From NCBI GenBank assembly GCA_034696485.1, contig JAQIWT010000491.1, forward strand, positions 1 through 19,289: DNA of 19,289 nt, written 5' to 3'. The first letter of the stretch is position 1; each line of letters opens with the position of its first letter. The notes under the pieces are model-generated. The model saw only the letters and a list, made by a program, of their open reading frames with translations. It did not search any database and was not told the origin of the DNA. The translations under genes were made by a program, and so were the position numbers. The DNA is from Isohypsibius dastychi (taxonomy: Eukaryota; Tardigrada; Eutardigrada; Parachela; Isohypsibiidae). Below are positions 11,058 to 18,192 of the stretch, one piece after another.

Positions 11058-11321
11058 ATGAGCAGAAACACAGACTATACAATCCAGAAAATTGTTGCTG
11101 TTTATCGACACCACGAGAAAATCCAACTTTACAATTCATGGAAGCAAAAGGCGTTAGAATTCGAACCGGAGTTGTTTCCAGCAGTAAGATTTCGAGCCCA
11201 ACATTTGAAAATCACGGCAAACATCTTTCATACTGGCACTTGCGTCATACAAGGAGCTTAAAGCACAGAGGACATCTACAATGCTGAAATAGGATTGCAA
11301 ATACTACTTTACAATGATTAA
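11058..11321 (+). pseudogene. TBP-like single-repeat protein between POLB and ATPase
   Basis: A frame from ATG 11058 runs 67 codons to TAA 11259-11261 and stays in frame after that stop to TAA 11319-11321, 87 codons in all. It begins with an IQKIVAV strand (residues 9-15). It then has FEPELFPAVRFRA (35-47), matching the E-Y-E/N-P-E-x-F-P hallmark of TBP, followed by ITANIFHTGTCVIQGA (52-67), matching the TBP I-F-x-S/T-G-K-x-x-x-T-G-A strands. After the stop, STEDIYNAEIGLQILL resembles the closing helix. The length is one TBP repeat rather than the usual two. It begins 36 bp after the last POLB-like frame and overlaps the ATPase start by 8 bp, so it behaves as part of the Polinton gene set. 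The DNA-contacting phenylalanines cannot be judged by eye. An alternative is a host-derived fragment; a third is a convergent short motif. Confidence 0.6.
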
Positions 11322-11910
11322 AATCAAGAACGACCTACGCTTCGCGTGTCCTTCCGGTTGTATGATTTCCGGACGAACCATGAGTGGTTAATCATTATTT
11401 GTTTCACAATTGTTGAAAAATGTACAAGTCTTCAACCCCATACCGGATCGCATGATTCACGCCTATGGATCATGGCAGCCGCTGTTTGATAAAATGGCAG
11501 CGGATGAGTTTGTGAAAGATTCGGACGGCCTCTCAGAGATTGAATTTGACAAGAACGTCAATAACTTGCTTATTCTCGACGATCTCATGGCCAAAATGGC
11601 AGACAAAAATGAGTTGGCAACAATGTTTACACGTCATATGCATCACAAAAACGTTAATGTGTTGTTCCTGGTCCAAAACTCGTTCAAACGAGGTTAGATT
11701 ATGCGCGATATTGCTCCGAGTTGTCAAGTTATAATTTTGTTCAAATCGCCCCGTGATGTGCGGCAAATAAATGTTTTGAGCAACCAAACGGGAATCAAAT
11801 AATTGGAAAAGGCATATTGAGAGGCATATTGGCATATTGAGAGGCTATTGAGCAACCGTATGGATATTTGATCGTGGAGCAATACGCTTGCGGACGGATA
11901 TCTTTAGTAA
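11314..11910 (+). pseudogene. ATP: FtsK/HerA-type DNA-packaging ATPase, broken
   Basis: This is the genome-packaging ATPase of Polintons. From ATG 11314 one frame holds the P-loop strand (CMISGRTMSG, 11359-11388) followed by a TAA at 11389-11391, exactly where the Walker A lysine should be. It continues LFVSQLLKN, then AYGSWQPLFDKM (about 11461-11496), the Walker B strand LLILDDL with its two acidic codons at 11578-11583, and LFLVQNSF (sensor strand). TAG follows at 11695-11697, then ILFKSPRDVRQI, and TAA at 11800-11802. A 20-bp tandem duplication at 11811-11849 then moves the reading frame; the family's C-terminal PYGYLIVEQ follows in the new frame at 11856-11882. The order and spacing match a complete gene of normal length (about 200 codons). 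It overlaps the TBP-like frame at its start and is followed by the gene at 11935. Confidence 0.9.
11811..11849 (+). repeat. 20-bp tandem duplication in the ATPase gene
   Basis: GGCATATTGAGAGGCATATT (11811-11830) is followed at once by a near copy, 19 bp long, at 11831-11849. The copies differ by one base. The reading frame of the ATPase motifs changes across this repeat by exactly the amount a 20-bp insertion would cause. Confidence 0.85.
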
Positions 11911-11934
11911 TTCACGTAAAATTCACGCAAAAGC

Positions 11935-12567
11935 ATGAAAAAAGTCAGCTCCGAAAATGTTGCCGACATGGTAACAGCACTCAAGACAATGACCCCAAGA
12001 CAGCTAAAGTCGTTCTTGGACACACTGAATGAAATTCAAATGAAGATTTTTGAGGTTGCTCGTTTTTATTAAGCCACCAATCACAAAACCATTACTTATG
12101 AGAAAAAAAGAATCATATCAAAATACAGAAGACCGATCCACATCATTGCGAGTATGAGTGTAAAACACACTGACAAAAGGAAAGTCATACGACAGAAATA
12201 GGGTTTTTCGGGCAATACTACCGGTTCCTGCAACCCTCGCATTATCGTTCATGAAATAAACACGTACCACCTAGTTCCAGTCTCGACGTACGATAGGAAA
12301 GGACCAGCTGGAACCGATAAAGAAAGAACTTTTAATACAGAAACCGAAAAAGTGGTGAATAAAAGGTATTGAGATGAGTTTCAACGCGCTTAAGCTATCA
12401 CCACAGTTCTCAACGTATTTCGGAACAAGTAGAAAACGAATCCAACAAAAATAGCTTCTCAACAACGAACGATGGCGGAACTGGTAGCTCAGCCCACCAT
12501 CACAGCACCTGAAGTTGTTCCAGTACCGGCAGAGCCCACATCATCTCCAACAAGTGAATCACAATGA
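11935..12567 (+). pseudogene. Conserved small Polinton protein, five in-frame stops
   Basis: From ATG 11935 one uninterrupted frame runs to TGA 12565-12567 (210 codons), broken only by stops at 12070, 12199, 12370, 12391 and 12430; no frameshift is needed. It begins MKKVSSENVADMVTAL with RQLKSFLDTLNEIQMKIFEV, continues with a basic stretch (KKRIISKYRRPIHIIA), and then has INTYHLVPVSTYDR near 12253-12294. This resembles a small conserved protein commonly encoded beside Polinton capsid and ATPase genes: an N-terminal helical domain, a Gly/hydrophobic middle and a C-terminal M-x-L-V-P motif followed by a charged helical domain. The hydrophobic middle expected after 12200 is short here, suggesting a deletion. 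The end (from 12472) is Pro/Thr/Val-rich. Its function in the family is not established, and I do not assign one. Confidence 0.6.
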
Positions 12568-12768
12568 AAACAACGATCTTCACAGAAAAATCTATTGAAC
12601 TAACAAAAGAAACAAGGCTTGCGTCACATATCGATCAATCCAAAATCGTTTCCAGTACAATAAGACATACGAATATTTAGGAATTGAACAACAAGGTCGT
12701 GGATGGATATTTTCTCATTGAGCTTTTTATGAGAGACTTCCGCCTGGTGTGTGTGAGCTTCTGTTGCA
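12568..12768 (+). other. Spacer between small conserved gene and integrase
   Basis: No open frame on the plus strand is convincing here. A minus-strand open frame (12624-12818) has no recognisable domain and is probably chance. Confidence 0.4.
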
Positions 12769-13783
12769 ATGGAGAACTTGAGCAAGAAACTAGAAAAACT
12801 ATATCTGTCGCCGTCCAAACCAAGTTCCCTTGGTGAGATAGACAGACTTTACAAAGAAGCGGAACTCCGAATTCCTGGTCTAAAAAGGTTACAAGTTGTG
12901 GAGTTCTTGCAGACTCAATACGCTTACACGCAACACCGGACTGTCGTGAGCGAATTCCGAAAACGAAGAGTTATAGCTGTTGATATGAATGATGTGTGCC
13001 ATATGGATTTCATAAAAATGCGCAAATTCAGCGAATTCAATGACGGTTACACCTATCCTAACTGTTGTTGACTGTTGTTCAAAATATGAATTCTCCATCC
13101 CACTTAAAACGAAAAAAACCAAAGAAATCAGCCCAGCGCTGACTGAAGTTTTTAAAAAGAGTATGAACTCTCTCTGAAGGTTCTTAGTGACAACGGAAAA
13201 GAATTTGTGGCCGGCAATGTTCCAGATTACTTCAAAGAAGTCGGTGTACAGGAGTGGACATCTCGCAACAAGGACAAGGCAGTAAATGTGGAGCGTCTTG
13301 ATCGCACAAAAAAGAGAAATTGTGGGTCCACATGACGGACCAAATAATTTCAGGTATATTGAGTTACTCGATGACGTTTTCAAATCCTACATCGAATCTG
13401 TACATTCCAGCACCAGTTATGCCACGATAAATGTGTGACAAAAAGTAGCTGTTAAAATTCCGGAAATTATGGCTGCTCCCTAAGTTGAACCAGAAAAGCC
13501 GCAGTTCAATGTTGGCGACACCGTCCGGATATCAAAGGAGAAATTAGCTTTTGAGAGGGGATATGAGAAGAACTATTCAGAACAGATCTACCGTATAGTC
13601 GAGGTGCGTCAGTCGCACACGCTTCACCAGTACGGAGTAACTGATTTAGCAGACGATGACGTGGACGGTTGGTTTTATGGCAAGGAGTTATTAAAAGTTA
13701 TTGTTCAGCAGAATCCTGAACACTTCAAGATATTGGAATCTTACGTGAACGAACACACGAGGGTCAAAAAGGACACCTCATAA
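12769..13783 (+). pseudogene. INT: Retroviral-like DDE integrase, Polinton type, broken
   Basis: The integrase inserts the linear element into host DNA. The N-terminal part starts at ATG 12769 and carries the Polinton pattern KLYLSPSKPSSLGEIDRLYK, then EFLQTQYAYTQHR. The catalytic core follows: the first acidic residue in HMDFIKM (codon 13006-13008), FSEFNDGYTY, then DCCSKYEFSIPLK in the next frame (13061-13176). Back in the first frame come LSDNGKEF (Asp at 13189-13191) and VNVERLDRT (Glu at 13291-13293), so all three DDE residues persist. A C-terminal region from 13484 to TAA 13781-13783 is open and contains KPQFNVGDTVRISK, YSEQIYRIVEV and GWFYGKELLKV, the SH3/chromodomain-like tail seen in this family. 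Between 13300 and 13483 further stops and frame changes occur. The first ATG is accepted because it lies right at the conserved N-terminal motif. Confidence 0.93.
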
Positions 13784-13838
13784 GGTGGGCTGGTTATCCA
13801 TCCCCATTGGACGTTTGGGAGAAACACATCGCCTTGTC

Positions 13839-14585
13839 ATGAGCTTTTTCGTGACATTCTCATGCGATGCATCTCGCGATATGTTTCCATCAAACAGAAT
13901 GGGTTTACACAATACTTACTGGGCATGCGAGGTTGTTCTGGAAACGAAATATGAAGTGGGATTGTCAGAATGTGTGATTCCGGTCGCCAAAAACTCACTC
14001 AACTTTACACAGCCGCTCATTTGAAAAGAGAAAGGAATATAGGTGGTCAAGTTTCATCCAATGGAGGCTGCTGATATCTCAAACATATCTGATCTGGAGG
14101 ATACTTAACCACTACTGAACATTTTGGGTGAACCTGCTCTTGTATTCACTGTTCGATATCGGGAAAAACAGTAAGCCGTCTCCAAGAACTGCATGGTCAT
14201 TTTTGATCAACCAAACAGAGATCTCGCGAACCGAATGAGTTTCGAAACTGGTGCATATATTGGCAGAGAGAAAAAGTCGATGGATTTTGTTGCACCGCGG
14301 ATATTTGGTGGGTCTGGTACACTGTACTTCATTTACGTTCACTGCGATTCAACAGAATTCAGCCACCTGGATGATTCGCTAGCTCCATGTTTGCGTACTA
14401 TTCCAATCGTTCCGGGTGAAAACAAGCCAATCTTCCTTGGATTTGAAAATCCACATTACATTCCAGTTGCATCGAGTCGATTTAGCCAAATCAGTATAGA
14501 GATTCTCAACGTTTTCGGACGAGGAATCAAATTTTTGTAAGGCCTTTCTCTTGTCAAATTACATTTTCGACCAAAAAAACGATGA
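13839..14585 (+). pseudogene. mCP: Minor capsid (penton-like) single-jelly-roll protein, five in-frame stops
   Basis: This would form the vertices of the capsid. From ATG 13839 a single frame runs 248 codons to TGA 14583-14585. It starts MSFFVTFSCDASRDMFPSNR, the expected N-terminal strand with the Phe-Pro-x-Asn turn, then YEVGLSECVIPVAKN (about 13952-13996), the conserved E/V-G-L-x-E strand. Near the end are TLYFIYVHCD, PHYIPVASSRFSQISIEI (about 14452-14505), FGRGIKFL and a closing SLVKLHFRPKKR. Five in-frame stops interrupt it (14022 TGA, 14040 TAG, 14106 TAA, 14172 TAA, 14538 TAA), but both halves stay in the same frame. The upstream ATG-less extension to 13785 is not needed. It follows the integrase by 55 bp, and its stop overlaps the start of the next gene. 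Confidence 0.88.
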
Positions 14586-14851
14586 TGATTCCGTATATTG
14601 AAACCGAAGAAGTCTTCACTGCTGCATTCTCTCAGCAGACCGAGTATAGAATGCAAAGATATCGTGGGAGTCCCATGATAGGCGGAAGCTCCTGGGGGTG
14701 AGAAATGAGCTTTGCCGAAGGTCAATATGGCAGGGCAGCTCCAACGGTTTCGAACCTTAAAGATAAAGCAAAATCACACGTAAAATCCGCTGCAGCTAAA
14801 GCAGTCAATTCAGCAATAGATTCAGCAGTTCCGCACGTAACGTCAAAATAA
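14582..14851 (+). pseudogene. Small basic Ala/Lys-rich protein, one in-frame stop
   Basis: ATG 14582 overlaps the TGA of the minor capsid gene (ATGA). The frame has 39 codons to TGA 14699-14701 and then continues in the same frame to TAA 14849-14851, 89 codons in all. The first part contains YRMQRYRGSPMIGGSSWG, a Gly-rich turn like that in the small proteins encoded between penton and major capsid genes of adintovirus-like Polintons. The second part, KDKAKSHVKSAAAKAVNSAI, is Ala/Lys-rich and probably helical; it could bind DNA or sit inside the capsid. Adenovirus core or minor proteins are a loose analogy only. Location and overlap support a real Polinton gene; the function is inferred. Confidence 0.5.
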
Positions 14852-14888
14852 AGCACTCGGACGGACAAGGTTGAAACAAAGCAATAAA
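14847..14888 (+). terminator. Two AATAAA polyadenylation-type signals
   Basis: AATAAA occurs at 14847-14852, overlapping the stop of the small protein gene, and again at 14883-14888. They lie in the only gap of any size between the capsid genes and precede a TATA-like element, so a transcript could end here. The hexamer is common in AT-rich DNA. Confidence 0.3.
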
Positions 14889-14936
14889 GCTGTAAATAAT
14901 TCGGAGAATTTGACTGCAAGCGCTTAGGGGATCAAC

Positions 14937-14943
14937 TATAAAT
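14937..14943 (+). promoter_or_regulatory. TATA-like element upstream of the major capsid gene
   Basis: TATAAAT lies 48 bp before the major capsid ATG at 14985. With normal TATA-to-start spacing this would give a very short leader. It is preceded by two AATAAA hexamers, suggesting a new transcription unit begins here. Position is the main support. Confidence 0.35.
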
Positions 14944-14984
14944 TTAGTACCTTCATTATTCCCGGTTTTGAACCTCCGCTGCTA

Positions 14985-16327
14985 ATGGAGAGTCAGCTTT
15001 TCTACGTTCCACCCACAATAACAGAACGTGTAGCAACCCATGACACCCTCATCGGACCAATTGCCGCAACTATCGATGAAGCCAACGACATAACTTTCGA
15101 CATTCAGCCGTCGGGTGACCTCATTTCTCTGGCTAACATTCGTCTTCAATGTGATCTGTTTGTTTACAAGAGCGATCGATCGAACATGACAGTCGAGGAC
15201 TGCGTCTGCCTGTAACAATGTGTTGAGCTTTTTTTTCCAGAACGTTGTTGTCGAGCTCGGTCGTCGCTCTATCAGTGACACTCCCAACCTTTATTTTTAT
15301 AGAGCGAATCTTGAAAATCTCCTCGGATACACCTATAGTTGCCAACGGAGCCAATTATCATGCCAAGGATTGATTCTGGATTCGAGCTACGATAATTTTC
15401 TGGTTTAAGGTTCTATCGTACCTGCTGTCGTGGGATGGGTAGATGCGTATTGCAAATTTAACAATCAAGATCAGATCGATCGACAAGCTATGATCATCAG
15501 CAGTAAAGTGGTTTAACTAACTTGGAAAATTCATTGTGATATCGTTCAGCAGGACAAACCGCTTATACCAGGTGTCGCTTCGTCTCTTACGCTCGGGTGC
15601 AGCAATGGCATACACGGCACCGACTGCTGATAAGCTACTGAAGTCGTGATCCGGAACCTACAACTGTTTGTTCGAAAAATTGAACCAATGCCAACTTACA
15701 TAAATGCTCTAGCAAAAAAGTGACTCAGCGCACCGGCATTGTACCATTTCGAGAGAGTTTAGATGACACAAATGACGATCAATACTGGCCAAAGATTCGC
15801 AGAGTGGTCAAATCTGGTCAGTGAACAGCTTCCAAAGTTCATAATATTTTCTATGGTGGCAGCAGACGCGCTGTCAGGAACTCATGATTCAAACACTTCC
15901 GAACTTGGCAATTTTAGCCTCACATCACTGAGTGCGGAAGTTTATGGTAAGGTTCATCCGTCTGGTGGGTATCAGTTGAATTTGGATAACAACTTCTCAC
16001 TACGAGGATATAAAAGCCTACTTCGGGCTCTGCTCTGGAAATCTTCAACTGAGGCGATCAGAAATTCTTATCCACCGGTATATCCTATTATTATCCCATT
16101 ATTGTCATCCTGAGAACAACAAAGGCTTCACGATGTTTGGCTTTGACTTTACGCCAAGCGGAACAGCGTGGAGTACGTTGACGCTCATGAAGCTAGGAAA
16201 CTTGAACATCATCATGAAGTTTTCAACAGCCCTTACGAAACCCATTGCGATTATATCTTATCCAGTATTTGACGCGACAATTTCAATTAACAACGCCAGA
16301 CAGGTCGTTTATGATTTTGCACTATAA
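14985..16327 (+). pseudogene. MCP: Major capsid protein, double jelly roll, broken
   Basis: This is the main building block of the icosahedral capsid. From ATG 14985 the first frame reads MESQLFYVPPTITER, the typical start with the V-P-P-T turn, then PSGDLISLANIRLQCDLFVY, the first jelly-roll strands (to TAA 15213-15215). The next frame (15220-15408) has FFQNVVVELGRRSISD and YFYRANLENLLGYTY. After a stop come ISSKVV and WKIHCDIVQQDKPLIPG (about 15501-15570), and LQLFVRKIEPMPTYINAL (about 15663-15711) in further frames. The second jelly roll includes WSNLVSEQLPKFIIFSMV (15796-15849) and YQLNLDNNFSLRGY (15970-16011), ending in TLMKLGNLNIIMKF and NARQVVYDF before TAA 16325-16327. At least four frame changes and several stops break it. 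Total length, about 447 codons, is near the family's usual size, so little has been deleted. Confidence 0.9.
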
Positions 16328-16769
16328 TGGACCACTTCCAGATCAAAGAAGCTCTGAGATCGGATCGAATTGACGATGGGGTTTCTGGTGGAGTGTTTTC
16401 CGCGGACTCCCTTCCAGAAACTGAAAGTCCAGCCAGTCATCTGAACCGGGACAACATTGGGTGGCGTTCTTTTGTTCAGGAGACAAAGTTGAGAGCTTCG
16501 ACTCGTTTGGTAAGAACCCATCCCAGTGCTCACCATTTATCCGAGAGTAGTTAGAACCGGAAAGCAACAGGGTCCAGTGCAAAAAACTTCAGTCCGATGA
16601 CTCCATGGCTTGTGGTCAATACTGTATGTTTTTTGTTCTTCTGCGATCACATGACGTGACGTATGGAGAAATCATGATTGCATTAAGCGGCAACAGAGTT
16701 TTGAATGACAAGTTAGTTTGCAAGTTCATGAATGAATATTTCCGTTTACGATTGACGACCTACGATTGA
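16327..16769 (+). pseudogene. PRO: Adenain-like capsid maturation cysteine protease, broken
   Basis: This protease would cleave capsid precursors. Its ATG (16327-16329) overlaps the TAA of the major capsid gene. The first frame reads MDHFQIKEALRSDR and GGVFSADSLPE, the family's N-terminal helix and substrate-cleft strand. Near 16440-16455 the frame changes. The second frame holds HWVAFFCSGDKVESFDSFG, with the presumed catalytic His codon at 16455-16457 and the acidic FDSFG turn. After a TAG at 16548-16550 the same frame gives MACGQYCMFFVLL, with the presumed nucleophilic Cys codon at 16611-16613, and ends at TGA 16767-16769. The order His, acidic residue, Cys and the C-G-x-x-C context match adenovirus-type proteases (clan CE). 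One frameshift and one stop inactivate it. Length, about 147 codons, is normal to slightly short. Confidence 0.88.
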
Positions 16770-17085
16770 GAATTATTGATTCAGCAGCTCAAAAAGTATG
16801 GATAGACAAACCGTACAAAAACAATCTCCTCCGTCATTTGGATCATTCTTGTTTTGACAGGCGTTGTGTTTCTCATCACAGAGCCGATACTTTGATTCAA
16901 AATCCTACAGAAGACTATACTGTATCTGAGCGGACTCTGCCGTTTGATTCTTCGATCAAGACTGCTGAGTAATGATTTCACAATTATCAGTCCGGTATGA
17001 GATGAACAAGTCTCTCCTCTCAAACTTCTCTTGGACTTGAGTGAGTGAAAGTTTGAAATATAAGCCTGTCTGTTTACATTTATTC
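16770..17085. other. Gap after the protease with a short hydrophobic frame
   Basis: One plus-strand frame around 16815-16892 encodes a strongly hydrophobic run (ISSVIWIILVLTGVVFLI) that could be a membrane segment, but it has stops on both sides and no start codon. A second frame (16766-16972) in another register has no recognisable domain. This may be the remains of a small membrane protein gene, or chance. Confidence 0.25.
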
Positions 17086-17316
17086 ATGGCGAGTGAGCTC
17101 GACTGCAAGACGCTGCGGAAGTTCGACAGCTATTTTCTGTCTGGTAGATTCTCTGAAGAACGCCTTAACAAACAGAATGAGATTTTTTTGTACAGAATAC
17201 GCAAATGTGCAAAATGTGGCTCAATAAACACTACACCAGTTGCAGGTACTGACAACGTGATAAAAAAATGTTTCGATTGTGCCTTCTTGCAATACAGAAT
17301 CACCCAAAAATTATGA
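17086..17316 (+). CDS. Small zinc-ribbon-like protein, intact
   Basis: From ATG 17086 an uninterrupted frame of 76 codons ends at TGA 17314-17316. The open frame extends upstream to 17041, but only through a GTG, so the ATG is preferred. The N-terminal half is charged (KTLRKFDSYFLSGRFSEERL). The C-terminal half carries two Cys pairs, KCAKC and KCFDC, spaced C-x2-C-x17-C-x2-C (Cys 41, 44, 62 and 65 from this start), the arrangement of a zinc ribbon. It follows the protease on the same strand and is the only frame of the downstream block without a stop or shift, in contrast to all recognised Polinton genes. I recognise no specific family. A nucleic-acid-binding role would be an inference from the Cys pattern alone. 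Confidence 0.45.
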   Translation: MASELDCKTLRKFDSYFLSGRFSEERLNKQNEIFLYRIRKCAKCGSINTTPVAGTDNVIKKCFDCAFLQYRITQKL

Positions 17317-17352
17317 CGTCGAGATTATTCAGGCAATGAAAAGCAGAGAAAA

Positions 17353-17509
17353 GGCCACGCCTGCTTTCAGGAAAAAGACGTAACAGAACTTGGCTCCGCC
17401 GCTTTCTGAATTCGACGTAACACTTGTGGGCCACGCCTACTATTTTGGAGGAATGATGTCATGCAACTTGGAATCGGCAATTTTGTAATCACACAAAAGT
17501 CATTGTTAG
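17353..17509 (+). repeat. Degenerate tandem repeat of about 39 bp
   Basis: Units begin at about 17353 (GGCCACGCCTGCTTTC), 17392 (GGCTCCGCCGCTTTC) and 17429 (GGCCACGCCTACTATTTT), with a weaker fourth at about 17470. Each unit ends in a GACGTAAC- or GATGTCAT-like sequence followed by a variant of AGAACTTG. The spacing is 39, 37 and 41 bp. The GACGTAA/ATGTCA cores resemble bZIP-type half-sites, but this is only a likeness. No protein frame runs through it. Confidence 0.6.
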
Positions 17510-17567
17510 TCAGGGGTCTGTGATTTCGGGAGTTTAGACCACGAAGCTCCGAAATGAACTTGCAGAT

Positions 17568-17692
17568 AACAAAATGGCGGAACTCGGCGTCCTGAGAAAC
17601 AAAATGGCGTCGGGTGTTTTCGCGCACTGAAGGTTACGAATTTCGGGGAAATGGGAACAGGAAAAAGATAAGGTATCAAAACAAAATGGCGG
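17568..17692 (+). repeat. Three AACAAAATGGCG boxes
   Basis: AACAAAATGGCG occurs at 17568, 17598 and 17680, twice followed by G. The core AAAATGGCGG resembles the binding sequence of the zinc-finger factor YY1. Three exact 12-mers within 125 bp are unlikely by chance, so this is a real dispersed repeat or a cluster of regulatory sites. Which of these it is cannot be told from the sequence. Confidence 0.6.
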
Positions 17693-17699
17693 AAATTTG

Positions 17700-18190
17700 C
17701 CAGCACATCTCACATTCTGAAAGATTTTCAGGTGAAGCCCACTCAACTTCGTTCAGTTATATACTGATAAACTCTCGTAGACAATGCATTGGAAATATCC
17801 AGTATTTTACTCAACTGAGTGTACCGTGAGAAGTGTAGGGTTAACAGTGAGAAATACCTGGAGACACCTCAAGAATCATCAAGCTTGCGCGTTCTCTTTG
17901 ATGGAAATGGAGAATCTTTTATCGGTTTTCTCACGCAGTTCCTCCTTTCAACTTCAGCTTTTAATCATTGATCGAGTCAAACGCGCTCATTCTGTATATG
18001 TTTTGTCAATTTTGAAAATGTCTTAACATTTCTCTGATTTCATCAGCATTTCATCAGCTAGATTCGATTCATTTAATTCTGCAAGCCCTTGGTTCTTCTC
18101 GGTTTCGCAAAACATCTTTTTTGTAGGAAGTTGAATATCATTGGAAAGCATTTCCATGTTTTGTGTTTCAGGTTCGACAATCGCTCTTCG
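17700..18190. other. Unassigned region, no recognisable gene
   Basis: Only short frames without known motifs occur (17784-18026 is the longest). An 11-bp tandem duplication (ATTTCATCAGC) lies at 18037-18058. Nothing else stands out. Confidence 0.4.
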
Positions 18191-18192
18191 GG

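Noticed and set aside
12889-13383. A 164-codon minus-strand frame
   Set aside because: It lies antisense to the integrase core, whose catalytic motifs are clear on the plus strand.
11935-14851. Reassigned stop codons (alternative genetic code) to explain in-frame stops
   Set aside because: TAA, TAG and TGA all interrupt the genes, and neighbouring genes also carry frameshifts, so decay explains them better.
18160-18190. GGTTCGACAATC as a tRNA or SINE B box
   Set aside because: It lacks the conserved CC, and no A box lies at the right distance.
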